NCBI GenBank assembly: GCA_907163375.1
Contig: CAJQUW010001409.1
Location: 310,001-374,000 of the forward strand
Source of the DNA: Prostheceraeus crozeri
Taxonomy: Eukaryota; Platyhelminthes; Polycladida; Euryleptidae
Direction: 5' to 3'
DNA: 64,000 nucleotides
Positions 1 to 14,700 of this stretch are shown here, in pieces. The notes beneath the pieces were generated by a model, which saw nothing but the letters and a program-made list of their open reading frames with translations, was not told the DNA's origin and did not search any database. The first letter of the stretch is position 1. Every line of letters starts with the position of its first letter. A program made the position numbers and the translations under genes.

Positions 1-3000
1 TCGATTTCATCATTTTAATATTAAATAATAATCGACGTTTAACTTTAGGGTTAATTTTAAAAAAAAATTAAAAATTTTATTAAAGAAAGCTACTTTTTTT
101 ATTCAGCAGTCGAAAACACTTATTCACTGAAATTGAATCCTTTAGGCCATGCATTGGACATTTGAATTATTGAGATATAGTTTGCCATTAAAAAGGACAT
201 GTTATGGCAATGCAAGGCCTGACACAACACATATAAAACGTCATTATATCACTGAAGCCTTTTTGTGTGCGCACAAGGATTTGACAATGACTCTTGCTCT
301 TCCGGGTTGTAATTAGCCATCATTATTGTTGTTCACTTTCTCATAAACATCGTTATTTCATTTTCATAATTTTATTGCATCGACTGTAGCCACCCGATGA
401 AAGTCGATGAAAGGCCTTCTGGAAATTGCACAGAAGTCAATAGAATGCTGGTTTTTCTTTTTTGCACCGCGTTCTTATCACGAATTATCCCGGAAAGTTG
501 CTGTTTCAGTAAAACAAAACCTGCTGTTGAAAGGCCATATTGCCAAATAGGTTATTTCAAAATAGTAAACACAATGAAGCTCATAATCTGACTTCTTTGT
601 CTTTTCTTAATCACTTCGTGGAAAGAAAATTAACAGGTTAATTGTTCATTGCTCATCGCAATTGATTTGTCGAAATATCTCATTACAGGCATCCATCACA
701 TGGAAGCTTAATTGTGATCGACGTTCGAATTTCGAAGTAGGAGATACAAAATTTACAGGGATCATGAGCAAAGCAGGGAATCATTGGGGTATCCGTGAAT
801 AATACATGTGTTTGCAAATTAGGCATCAACAGGGAGAAAAGCTGAGACAAATTCGACTGAAATTCACACAAATGTGCTAGCAAAAGTATGGAAGTCAATA
901 ACTTACATGCTTCCTTTTACACTTCTCAGTGAACAATGTAGAAATTAGTAGAAGTAGGTTATATACAGATTGGTAGGACTGAGGATAGACAAGGAATTGG
1001 AAGATATTGACATGCATTGTATTATTGACCCCTGTGCATGTTGAAGAGAATAGAGATGTGGCCGAATATATGCATGCCTTCTAGGGAGAACATTGAAATT
1101 TTAACGGTACCAATTAGACTATTTCTAAATCTTTATTGGCCATTTATCGAATTGATATATTACAGAATATTGCATAGGCATGAAATTCATATTTTATTGA
1201 TGTGAAACGTGTCACTTATCCTACATACACATTGCTGGAAGTAACTAAGTAAATCACATATGTGCTTTGCATGCCGCTATTTCTTATTAAGCTTTAACTT
1301 CGGGTTAAGACTTTGAATGAAAGTGAAATGGCAACTCTTCATCACTTGGCTTTTAACACCAAATTCACATAAATGCCTTGCACCAACGTCAATGCAGCTA
1401 ATTAGAATTTTCTATGCAATCCATCATTTGCAAATGTTGTGTTCAATGCATGTGTTTATGATATTTCCTATCACTTCTCTTTAGATTTACTTTTGGTCAC
1501 AAAATCAGAGCATTTGAAGCATGCGCTTAAACTGAAATGTGATGTACGCTCGTAGGAAAAGACTATTAGTCCAAGCAGCTAGCGCTTTGTTAACGCAATG
1601 GGTTATTGATTATTGATTTATCATATCAAGTTATCTGTGTTTATCTTTTTAAGCTGAAAAGGAGTGATATTGTCCTTAATTTAAGTTAAATGAAGAATGC
1701 ACGCAAACCTACATTCACTTCTTAGATTACAGTGTATAAATGTTTCTACAGGTGTTAGTGGCATTTCACAAATTAAGAGATGTATCCATTATAAAAAGGT
1801 GCACAAACAGATGCGATCTCTTAAATGCATGAATTTGTGAAATGCTTAGACCTAAGTTAGAACTCTAAGTTACTTGAAAGTTCATATGTGAAAATATTTC
1901 TTATTTTTTACGATAAGTTTTTTAGTATGAGTGATTTTGATTTCATTCCGAAAGACTTAGAAATAAGTTATTAAGTGCCTTAAACATTTATCTATTTATT
2001 TTGAATTTTGTATAGCTTAGTAAATGCAATGATTTATAAAATACGATTCTGATTATAGCCAATTTAGATGGTCGAAACATCAATTTGTTATTTCTATTTT
2101 TGTCAAAGATTTGCAGTCTCAAAACTTTTATAAAAGATATGTTTTGTTACTAATATACACTATATTACCAGCAGATAAGCTTATGATCGTATTTAACAAC
2201 CACAATCCTACATCTACATGTACATGCAAATTCAATATTGAAAATGAAGTTATGCAGCACGCATGTAATTTTATCAGAAATGCAAACTAATGCAATTAAC
2301 AAATGAAATTTAGTGATATAAGCAAACAGCGATGACCTAAACTATGCGAGAATGTTATTGATCTTGAAAGGAACGATGAGGCAGAAGTAATCAAATAAGA
2401 TTACAGGAATTTCGACATTTTGACAAAAATTGTGTATAGCTGTAATCAATCTTATAAAAGTCAATGCACGATGATATGTGCCTAACCGCACACACATTTA
2501 AAAGTTGATTAAAAGTGTTATATAAAATATGCGAAGATATTTCTTTACAGCAAGATCACATAAAACTTGCAAAACATGATTGGACATTTCATGAACAGCG
2601 TTTGTTTATTGTGAAAACATAACACGCAGGTGAAGGGTCATAAGATCGCATGTTGGGTACTTGTGATTTAGAAGCTATGATCAATCAAGTTTCATACAGT
2701 CGGAGGTGAGTCGGTGAATCAGAAATTAGGACGAAAAATCTAGCTATGAACTAGCGCTTTCTTGATTTCATTGCTTTCTATTCGGTGTTTGATGTAGTCA
2801 AAACAGTAAAAACAGTAAAAAGATTAAATGAAGCTTCAATGATCACATCTTCAGTGTAATGACTTCTTCAAAACAATCGTGAGATTACGCTGAAATCCGT
2901 TAAGCTATTTCATAACAATAGCATCTGAATACTCAACTAACCAACTTTATCTGTGAGTGTCAACTAGGACAACACAAACACTGAAGCCTTATAAAATCGC

Positions 3001-5495
3001 AAATTGCATTATGCGTAGCCTATCAAAGTGATATTCTCTGCGAATGAATCACAGTCCAGATAGCAAAAATTCGTCACTATCTAATAATAAAGGACTAAAG
3101 CGGATTTGAATACAACGCTACGTCGTGGATATGGGTTGTCAAGACAGTGGCACCTAAACAATGTCGGTTTCCACTGGTTGCCAATGATTGCGGTACCCGC
3201 ACTTTGTAAAGATTCACGGTTACTGTGCTGGCGAAAAAAACCGGCCTTCGGCAGGCGACTGTTTCGATTGACAAATAATTAATTTAGAAACCGGCCGTTG
3301 TCCGGGCACTTTGGAAAAGAAAGTACTTCCTAGATGGCCGATTATTTTAAAAAGCCAATTTGTATTTCTTGTATTTCAGCAATCTAAAAAAACAAAGCTA
3401 CACTATGATGAAACACTAGATGTACCACAATGGGTATGAAACTTGTCCACTACTGCAATGTATATATTTATTCACTTTTTGGGGCCTCAATTCGCATGCT
3501 ATCCTCATTGCCTCTCGGTAGTTCTTCTTCTTCCGTGTCATCGTCTTCAGAGGTCGACATCTCAATGGATTCAGTAAGTCTAGGCCCACACCTTTTTCCA
3601 GTTAGCAAAATGTTCACTCAACGCATAGATGACTCAAAGTCATCCTACATAAGTAAGTGTAAGTAGGAGCTATTTGGAGAATGACGCTAGGCGCCCGAGG
3701 AACGTTTCCTGATGACTTATTTTACTTGATCTGTGATGTTAAATGAAATTGACACTCTTCACATTGAAATCCGCGCTCAATAGCAGCTCCCTAGTCTGAA
3801 GAAAAGATGTAGGTTATTCACAGGGCACGTATAGTAGTAGCTGTTGATCTAAGAGCTGTAACAGATATAAGTAGTGAAGATAAAAATTGGCCAATTGTTT
3901 GGGCATTCAAGCACTATCCTCCAGAAATAGCAAATTTAGAAACCAGCTATCGGTCGGCTGCCTCGGAAAAATAAATAATTGGCCGATTTTTTGCCTGTAC
4001 AGTATTATCATTTCTCTTTAATGCATGCATAAAGTCATTTTGATAAAAAAAATCGTACAATACATCGCAAGAATCTGCAATACTGTCAGGTTTCAGTTAT
4101 TTGATTGTTTTTAAGATTTAGCGACATTGACTTAGATCGGTATCTGACCGTGCAGCTGAAATTACCTTCAACAAACAGCGCTGTTATCCATTCTGGTCCC
4201 ACTAGTCCCACAAGCGAGAAGTCAGATTTCTTTAGACGTTTCCACGATGTCCAAAAGTCATCATAGAAATTCCGCGACGTTTCTTTAAGACGGGTACTAG
4301 AAATTAGACTTTTCGCTTTGTTTAAAGTTGTCGAAATCTTAATTGAAACTGGATTTATCAATCTAGTAACAAATTGCTGTAAATGCAAATTGCATTTGAC
4401 AGAATAGAAACTCAAACTCCTCTCATATTTTATCATCTTAAAGACAACGCTTTCAACTTCCTGCATTTTCACCAGATCTGTCAAAGTTCGACACATGAAC
4501 TGTCGAGATTATGGATGACAAGCATAGTTAACACGCAAAGATTTTACTAGTGCAGTAAAGCTGCTTAGAATTATAATTGACATAACGGTGTTTGTAATAG
4601 TTGTTTAATGTAATTGAAAACAAACAGAGAGGTTAAAAAATCCGTCGATCTTGGGAAGAATTCGGATCGATACCTATTCAGCTCACTACGCCTCATTGGT
4701 TTTTATAAACTACTAAATCGCTTCAAAAAGATGACTTTTTGATATTAGGCCCATTGCTTTCATTATATTTCAATAATGAAAGATACTACTATAATCATCA
4801 AGAAATGAAAAGTCTACTATTACAACTTTTTTGTGTGCTGCACTTGGGAGCAAAATTTTATTTTGAAATGCATGACACCTCAGGACATGAAGTAAAGGAT
4901 GAGTCAAGCCATTCGCAAACTATTCACGACTTGCTTGACTCCTTGAACAGATCCTGCATGAAAATGGAAGAAGTGATGTACAATCACAGGCCTGTCCACA
5001 AATTACACGGGTGACATCTGTTCTGAACCTTTTCAATTAGATTTGCATTAAATTGAAAGATGTTGCCTTTTGAATCACATAAACAAGCCTCTTTCAGACG
5101 CTGTCAAACTTGTTGCAATCTAAGTCACAAAGTTAACACTCCTTCTCATCCCAGTCGCATAGAAATCTACAAATGAGCTTTTCATAAATGTCTGACAAAT
5201 AAGTGCTAGCGATCTATTACAACAATTGCTTCTATTGATGTCTGATTGAAATAAGCTTTCATCACTCAAATAGTCAGAATATGGTATTAAATATGCAATT
5301 TCACAAACAATTGGCATAAACATTAATATGTAACATGCAGCGTATATCATATAAGCATTGTAGCACCCAACTGATACAAACATGGAATGGTTTTAAAGGA
5401 GATAAGCTTCTTGTGAATTTAAAATGTTTCTTATTTGATATCCCAAAATTCTATACCCAGTCCATGACATACCTAAGACATTTTCCTCATTCCAG
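1..5495. other. Non-coding stretch before first bestrophin exon
   Basis: AT-rich sequence in which I find no exon. I looked for the missing bestrophin 5' exons, in particular the conserved Arg-Trp-Trp and Pro-Trp-Pro-Asp-Arg segment, and saw none, so they probably lie upstream of the window. GC-richer patches at about 3120-3340 and 3900-3980 share short words such as TTTAGAAACC and GGCCGATT and may be remnants of one old repeat. A 136-codon reading frame on the - strand at 4086-4496 is discussed under findings. Confidence 0.5.
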
Positions 5496-5745
5496 GGAGT
5501 TGTCATTGGACAAGGAGAAGAAAAAGCCCGCAAAATTCGCATCTCTTTGCTGCGTTACATGAACTTGGCATGGATCATTATCATGCGCAAAATCAGTGAT
5601 CAAATCGCTATTCGATTTCGAGAGGCAAGAGAGGAAGAAGAGCAGGAGGAACAACTTGAAGGCGAAATGGAGGCAAACGCTACCAAGAAAGATCAAGAGG
5701 AGCTGTTCGTACGAGATATCTTTGTAAATATCAATTGCGATAAAA
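5496..5745 (+). CDS. Bestrophin exon (RYMNL segment plus acidic insert)
   Basis: Acceptor TTCCAG precedes the exon and the donor is AAAA|GTGAGT. It starts in phase 0 and ends after one base of a codon. The translation GVVIGQGEEKARKIR, then LLRYMNLAWIIIMRKISDQ, aligns with the bestrophin segment around GKDExGRLLRRTLxRYxNL. After IAIRF, where the family normally continues with PT/PSxxHxVxAG, a stretch of about 30 residues carries 12 glutamates (coding 5619-5708). The next exon resumes in the correct phase, so the insert is in the reading frame. Confidence 0.85.
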
Positions 5746-8700
5746 GTGAGTGCCAAAATGACTGGATTTCTATGAATTTAAATAGGCAAAACGTCGCAAA
5801 AATCGTTCGAAGCATGGCTTTCTACTTCAACTGGTTTCGATTGGAACGTTTCAGCTTGTAAATTTCCTATCTTCCTCAGGAGATATTGACATGAGAAGGA
5901 AATAGATTTTCAGATAAATTCAAAAACTGTTTCATTATCATTATAAAACTCGAGTCGCATAGAAAATTAGCATTATAGAACTCGAGTCGCATAGAAAGTA
6001 AAAAATTTGGCATGTAGTATTTACATGGAAATCAGAGATTTGGAATCCTAGATCGAAGACCGTTGAAATACGTGTTGCATATTAAGCCCAAACGACCAAT
6101 CTGACATAAGCTGGATTGTTTTAGTTCTTCCTTTTTCCTTTCATGCTCGGTTCTGTCAATATTCTTTAGTATCTTTATCTTTACATTTTGTGTTGGATGT
6201 TCATGCTCATTGCAATTATAAAGAACCACCGTCTCCGTTTTTTGCTAATTGATGTCGAATCGTTACTCATTCATTCTGCTACGTAACGTCCTTGAAGTTT
6301 CCAAAATGTAATGATGCCCACAATTTTGGAAGCTGAGAGCGTACATGATGTTCGAAAATATGTTGCATGCTTTGCTTTGGTAGTATAAGAAAGACCACTT
6401 ATGTTCGATGTAATATTGTGGCTAGGAGAGAGTAGGTCCTATTTCATATGTCTTACAGAGTGTGATGTCACAAAATGAAATTATTCCGTCGCTTGTTTGA
6501 GGATTTTGAGCTGAATAATCCCGCAGGTTAGAAGATGCCAAAACACTGTTGCATTTTCATGGGCGGCTTCCACCACATTTGTGTGGTAACAGATAATAAG
6601 TCTTGTAAAAATGCTTGTTGTTGAAGAAAATAGATTTTGTCGAATGCGTAGATGGATTATAAGGAACCATTAATGCAATTGTTTTCTTATCTTGTACAGA
6701 AGTTGGTTTTCTGAAAAGTTCAGACCGTTCCTTTGATAAGGCGTTTTGAATATGATTTTGAATTCTGCTTTGCGGATTAACCCGCAAAAACTAACCACTA
6801 TGATTATTCACTCTGAATAATAGAGATGAAAGCTGTGAACTACAAACATTGATATTTTGATCTACATGTATGTTTGAATATTGAAATTTTTTGTGTGATC
6901 CTCTTTCTGTGAACAGCAATTTATATTTCAGCAGTAGGGCTTGTTTCATTATTACCTTCATTACAAAAAAGAAGATGCTGCTGAAAGTTAATTATGAATC
7001 ATCAATAGCAATATGAACCTAAATGTCGGTTCGAAATGGACAATCATTCCCCAGGTGCTACGTGCGCTCAGATTTGTTGTGCATTACGGACCTCCATCCT
7101 GATCCACACAACATGTACTACATTGAGATTATTAATGGTGTTTAAACGGATGATGTCTTCCAGCACAAGCATGGCTATGACTATACGTAGTTGCGCTAGT
7201 CGAAGCATATTGAAATGATTTATTTTATTTTGTAAATGTTTTCTTTAATTTTAACTTGACTTTTCCACAAATCTTCTGAAATTCAGATATGTGATGATTT
7301 TTAAAATAGCCAGATTCTCATCATGTAACAGTGATAATGCTCACAAATTAGTATATGCAGCAATATTTACACTTCTGTTGGGCATCAGCGAATTAAATCA
7401 CCTAAACGCTGATAAATTTAGGGATTATTAAGCATGATACTTTTGAACCTACATAATTAACAAATGAAGAACCGGTGGCATCTGCAACATGCAGACAAGT
7501 GATCGTTCAGCAGTTACCTATTCGCTTTCTTATTTTTCTGATTGCCTTATATCCACCGGATGAAATGTTCGGCGATTATTTTTTAATCACTTGACTTATT
7601 CATTCACCATTCAAATTATTTCTTGATACACAGTAAAACGAAACTTTCTACATGTATCGACCTATATCTAAGAAACATTGTTTTCCAGAGGTGAAAAGTA
7701 CATTTCGAAAGTTAATCACTGACTGTGAAATGCGAGCGTTTGAAACGATCGCTGCTGAGCATTATCAGAAATATAAAACTAAATACGATCCAGAATATTG
7801 GGTACCAATGCAATGGGCGGTCAGACTTACACAAAAAGCATTTCTACATGGCTATATATTGGATCCTCGAACAATGGTGATGATCATTGACGTAAGTCAT
7901 TTTTGGATTGTTTTCATTCATGACGATGTATGAGAAAAAACAATGTGGAGAATAGGCCTACAGTCGCAATATTTGCATTGTAGGAGATTGACGTTCTCAG
8001 GGGTCAGTTGCAAACTTTGCAGATTTTCAGCAGCATCATGATTCCACTTGTATATACTCAGGTGAGTGCGAAACCTAAGTTCAACTTCAATTGCAGCATT
8101 ATCATTTTCATCATATTCTATAGAAAGAGATCAGTTATCAGTTTGCCTCGTTTGCCTTCTTCTTTCATCTAACCCTGATTTCAACATCGCTGTAGCTGAT
8201 GACTTTAATGACTTTCCTTGTACTCCACTTTTTGAGGAGGATTTGGATTAAAAAACAAGGTTTATACTCCTAAGTGTGCTAATTCTATTTTAGACAAGAT
8301 ATTTGTTGATATTGAATTTTTTGAAGAATTTGCCACGATCATTTCACCTGTATGTAATTCCGACCATAACTCAGCTTTCCTAAGATCCACTATTAATTTT
8401 GATGATTTTTCAACGATGAGTTTTCCTATGAGTCTCATTTACGTGACTTTGTAACCTGACTATCCATGACAATTTTTTTGAGGTCAGAATAGCCTGTCTA
8501 TCAATGAAATGTGCGATGGTTTTTTCCAATCTTTTTACTATTGTATAAATGCTGTCCCATGTAAAATGATGACAGTTGCCTCACGGGATAAAGCCCTGGA
8601 TTACCGCATTATTGAAACTCTTAATAAATAAGAGATGGGATGCATTCAGAAGGAAGGATTGCCCACTTCATGGCCATTATCAATTCAAAGTGAAGAGTGA

Positions 8701-11700
8701 ATTAATCAAGGCAAAGAAGAATTGAGCGAATAACCACAAGGAAAGTGTAAATGGTCTTTGGAAGGTGGTGAAGGAAATATGAGGTTCTTCTGCCTTCAAT
8801 CCTTTTCAGAAGCTTGGATGTCAATTTTCAAGTAATGAGAATATATTGTCGGCGTTCACACATGAGTTTCAGAAGAATTATAACTCGTCTCTCGATGTTG
8901 AATTGTGTACTCTCGCTGACCACAAGTGGAACTTTGTAATATTGACGGATGATGTATTGTGGGAGTTACTTCGATAGGGCATCCGGAAGGGTTGTGGTCC
9001 TGAGCTGATCCTGTCCGGACAAGTGAAAGTTGGTGCCGATTTCTTGTGTAAACCTCTATTTTTGATACTCAATTACCAAGTATCCACAAAAACGTTTCCT
9101 GAGTGTTTCAAGATATCCTTTGTGCATCCTATTCCCAAAGAAAAGCCCACCCAACCGTGAGTGACATCCGTCATATATCAATGACCTCGGTACTTGCAGA
9201 GATATTTGAGCGACTTGTGTTGTCGAACATCAAAGAAAAGTTACTTTCATTATCTTGTGCAAATCAACATGCATACAGATTGGTCCCTTTGGTTCCACGT
9301 CCAGTGCTCCGGTGGATATCGACAACGGACCTTATTTTTAGATCAGACAGAGAGAGAGACCATAGCTGTACGAGTGATTGGTTTGGATATTTCAAAGGCC
9401 TTCGACAGACTTCAATTTGATCGACTTCTAAATTTTCTAAACACCTCCGGTCTCGGCCATGGCCTTCTATTGTGGCTGAAATCAGATCTGTATGGCAGGT
9501 CTTCAATGGTGAAAATTCAGGGATGTTTGGGGCAGTTGATGTGCGTCACTTCGGAAATTCAGGGATCAGTCTTTGATCCGATTTTGTTCGCCATTATTAA
9601 TATTCGTTCAGAATCTATCCATCGTGTCATATGTGCTGATGATTTGATTAGCATCGAAATAATTGAGTCTGTTTCACAATGTGCTATTTCATCGTATGTC
9701 ATGAAAGAAAAATTCACGAGTGTCGGACTTACACTCATTGTAATGAAAAGTCAGCAACCTCTTGTACAGAAATCAAAGTTAAAAGTTTGCTTGTTTCCTT
9801 CTTACGTTCAGAAAGGTGTCACAACTTCGTCTACTGGCTTTCTGTGAAATTTTTTCATGGCAGTTTCAAATTAGTGACATTTTAAAGCGTGCCTCTCAAC
9901 GTCCTTTTATAATTCGATGTTTGAAAAATGCATCTAATCGAGAGTTAAAAGTAATCTACCATGCAATTGTGACATCTCTTTTTATGTATGCTTTTCCGGC
10001 TTATGGCAAACTGTCGAAGACGTGATGATGTGCACGCTCTAGCGCTTTCAAAAGCGTGCCCATCGTCTAATATGTGGAACCGGATGTAGTACGTACCTGT
10101 ACAGTATTCCGTCCTGTTCATATCCGTTTTAAAGAGCAATTAATCAAGTTTTTACATTGTTGCGAGTGTAATTTGTCTCATCCCCTGCATGATGTTATTC
10201 CTGAAAGACTTCCCCAGAAGCAGTCAAAGGATCCCGCTGTCCTCAACTCCTAGAAGATCTTGTGCTTTTTTGCCTTGGTCTTGTACCCTTTCAAATGGAA
10301 TGCCATCTTTCAATTAAGTTGCATTTTCGACCTTTCATGTACGTGTCCTTTCTTTTTCTTATTTCTTTATCTATTTATTTTGGTGATTTATGTGTATATC
10401 TGTAAATTGAGTATTCATGAAAGTATTGAATTGCATCGTCATTGTACGTAATCATCCCTTGTACTATTGCAATCGACCAAATGTGATTCTCCTCTTTTGA
10501 AAATATACGATTCTCTCTATCTTATGGCCAACAAATAAATAGTGTAGTGTTATACTTCTATATTGAAGAAAGTCTATTTCCTCAATCTAAACCGACTTTC
10601 ATGAATTTCCATTTGAAATTGATGATTATTATCACACTAACTCTGCTCTCCCATAGGAACCACTTTAAGTGAATTCCAATGTGTTAAATTTAAAATAGAT
10701 TATAAATTTGCTTATTTCCTCTAGCATTATAACTTATTAAGCCCTAATCCGCAGCACGGGTTTAGGGTCTATGGGTTATGTCCCGGAATAAGTAATGGAG
10801 CAGGTCATCTGATCGTGTCTTTTTCCAGATCTAGCGAAAAGGAGAGCAAATTACGTGCCAGCCAATCACGCACTGAATGGGGTCATCAGTGAAGTGGAAC
10901 ACTGCTTTGCTAGAACAGCATCCCCCGAGTTGAATTGATCGATCTTCAGTTTTGCATTAGTTAGTTACTCAGCATTCATACACCAATCCTAACAATGATC
11001 TTTGGTGACTGCAGCGGATATGTGACGGTGTGCACGGCAATGTCGCTCGCCGATCAATAGAAGGGGAATTCCACGTAAACGGGTCACTCCAGTGATATTT
11101 TTAGATTCGCTCAAATTTGATGAAACTCAACATACATAGACATAATACCCAAAATCACCATGAGCAAGTCCCAATTATTCAATGGTTCTATATGTTCTTG
11201 ATCACATTTTATATGACTGCAAGCAAAATAAAGCGACAATAACGGTGTGATACTAAATTTTACATTTTCTCAATCCAAAGTATGAACTTCCTAAATCATG
11301 GATTAAACTCAAAGTGACTTACACGCCATAGAACGCCCAAAATAAAATGACCATGAGTGCAAGTATAGCCTGCAGCAGAAATAGGAAGCGACAGCATTAT
11401 TCATGATGAATTTTAGTGAGTTTTTTCGACCAAAAATCTCAGACTTCAAGACGCATAATAGTCATGTCATGATGTGTTTCTGCTATGTATATTACATGAC
11501 GTAAAATTTACCGGTATGTTGTGTAGTTTATGTTGTAGAATAAGGCAAGGCGAATTTATCGCTATACTGACGTACAATAATGAGATTCAAATATATTTCT
11601 AATCATTCAGATCTCTGCAATCTGCACTAACATGAGAAATCTGATATTCTACAAATGCGTATTGGTTATGAAAATATATTTATTACCTGAACATTTGCGG

Positions 11701-14700
11701 GAATTAGATGGGCTCCAAAATGTGAAAATGTGCAAATGCATAAATCAGTGGGTTGTCTCAAGAAACTATAAGCAATTTAATTAATGAAACTACTGGGAAC
11801 CAATAAATTACAACTCTGCATTAATTCAACTCATGCAAAGCGTATTATATACTTAGTCCCTCCACAGCAGACCTAATATCCTAAAAATAGCAAACAATCC
11901 GATAGATAATGAATAACCAGAGCCCTGCAGTCACTGGATCCAAGCAAAATTATCATTACATGTATACATATCTTAGCGTTTGACATTTGTTGAGCTTTGA
12001 AATGCTTTACATATGCATGCGAAAAGTGTTGCGCCTGTGAGAGTGAAATCACAAAATTCATGCATACACAGCATAAATTAAATTCAGTGTTACTGTTTTC
12101 CTCTGTATTCAGTATCATAAAATTCATTCACTCCATATGTTTACCTTGGTTGAAATTTGACGATTGATGTGTCCTAACTCATTAAAAATATTCAAATTTT
12201 TTTTCTGCTGTTACGACCGTAGTGATGCATAATTGATTATTTAGCTCATAAAGGCGGAGAAAAATTCTAAACTTCTCATGATGTTTTTGTCTCTATGCAC
12301 CACGCAGTTCTGAAACATAGATCGTGAAAACCTTAACAATCCAATTTTGCTAGCATTCTGCTTATACCATTTAACGCAGTTCATCTTCAATTGTCCACAT
12401 TGTGTCCAGATATTCTTACATACTCAACGTAGTTTTACTCCCGGTTAAGTCAGACGCCCGTTGACTAATTCTCTGTCCGAAAAGACGCATTGTTCTGTTT
12501 TAAATTTTCTCCGTCCTTTTTTGACCCATCCCTTGCAAGACTCAATGTAGGGATTAATAAAATAACCTTTATTGTAAAATTCTGCATAGTCTGTTGTGCA
12601 TCTATTTCTTTTATTTCTATAACTGCTGATTGGGTATTTTTATCTTGCAGGTCGTTATCATCGCAGTGTATTCATATTTCTTATGTCAGATCTTCGCTTC
12701 GCAATTTGTCGACCCAAAACAAAATATCAAAGGCCGTGAAGTAGATATCTATGTGCCTATTTTCACCATTTTTCAGTTTATGTTTCTGATGGGATGGCTA
12801 AAGGTAATTCAATTGTCCTTCTACCTCGTAATCATATCAAATCTTAGTAGAATAGTTGGCTCTAGTTGTATTTGAGAAAACCTAATTATATAATATGATA
12901 TTTAGTCCCATGAAAATTAATTACTATGTTCTCTTTCCACAATTACATAAAACCCAAATAGTAAACTCCAAGGATTTTTCAAAAACCTTAATCTTAGCAA
13001 ACAAAGCCATTTTAATTTCTGACATAAAACTATGCACTGACGCGGCATCAATAATTTTTGTGTTTTTAGATTATATCTGGTGTCCTTTTATAATTCCATT
13101 TCCTCGACAGTGTGACTATTCATATAGCATATCCACTGTACAATTCAACTGCATCCAACTGTACAATGATGAAATAGTAATGAATAGCTAAGGAATAGAT
13201 TTATAGAAAATCGATGCACTTTTCTTTAGATGTTGCTTCATAACCTTTTATTTGCACCTGTCATTGACAACTACTATTCATTCACTATTCAGACATTATT
13301 TCAAGGTCAGAAGGATACTGTGGGCTGCATGCACTATTGTCGCATTAAATTCAATTTCATTTCGTTGAAAATTCATTTGATAATTCCGTGATGCTTCACA
13401 GACATTTTTGCAATCAGATGATTCAATGAGTTTAGAAAGATAGTAAGACGCTGAGCTGATGCAGCAAAAACGTTGCACACTAGTACCGGTTGTAGTCCTC
13501 TTGTTGAGCTGTCTTAGTCAGTTGAAGGCAGTCATGATTCTGCATTTCATGCAATATGACCAGGCCCCATAGGTCACTCAAGCGAAGGTGGATAATTTTC
13601 TGAAGTGTTTTATACATTCTTCGTGGCTCGAAGTGACTTACGATCCGCATTTTTTGGCAACCCTGGACTATCTCTCACAAACAAGGAAGTGTATTGAAAA
13701 ATATACGAGATAGCTATTGTGGGATTGAATTAATTGGAATTATTGCTTCAAGAAAGAAAAGTAGAACATTAGAAACTCACTATTTTTCGAACCTATATTA
13801 TAATCCATGTCTATAGTTTGTAGTTGAAAATATTTCAGCATCTTGTTGACACGAAATGGATATTCTCATTTGCCGTATGCCTATAACGGCATCTAACGGC
13901 ATAAATTTCATAAACCATCAGAAGGCCTAAGTGGTCGCAATTCATAGCTTGTACGGTTCATCATAAAATTAGCTCCGTATGACATGCTGTGAAATACATA
14001 TAAGAATAAGATGCTTTACGCTTTAAGAATTCTCGTGAAATTAACACAGCAGGGTATTTTTAAAATTATCTCAGAATACCAGTTTAGACTGTCGTGATGT
14101 AGACACGCATGAATGAATCCAAGGATGAAATATACCACCTACTTTGTTGAAGGAGGGCTGGAAAGCATAGGCAGTTTTACAAACGAGAGATTGGAATTAC
14201 ATTTTAGATAACCTGTGTTCGAGTCCTATCAGCAGCATATCTTTTGCATGGCTATTTGATCTATCGATTTCCTATTCTATTCATCGCTAAATGTCTGCAG
14301 ATGCTTCAGAGCTTCGGGTGCTTAGTGGACATCAGTTCTCGCATGCAGGTTCTAGTCCTACCGATCGTATTTCTCTTTCATGACAATTTGATCTATCTTT
14401 TATCGGATTTCATTCATTATTGATTATATCGGATACCTTTGAACTATGAATTATGCAATATTTTGATACATTGAAATAAAATAATGTAATGTGGAGCTAT
14501 AAGATTTTTTTCTGTGATATCTTTTCTGTAATATGCATTCAGTCAAATAGTAAACTAATTTAGGGGTTTCAGGATCATTTAGCAATTATCAAAATTACTA
14601 TTAGGCTAACTAAATAGACAATAAGAATTTTTATGAAGGCAAAATTAAATTCAAGCTGTTGTTGACGGATATAGCCCGTGGATTGTGATATTTTGGTTAT

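Noticed and set aside
3120-3340. GC-rich patch with CCGGCC words, possible hAT-like end
   Set aside because: Only short words match the ends at 33829 and 34921, and no partner end was located.
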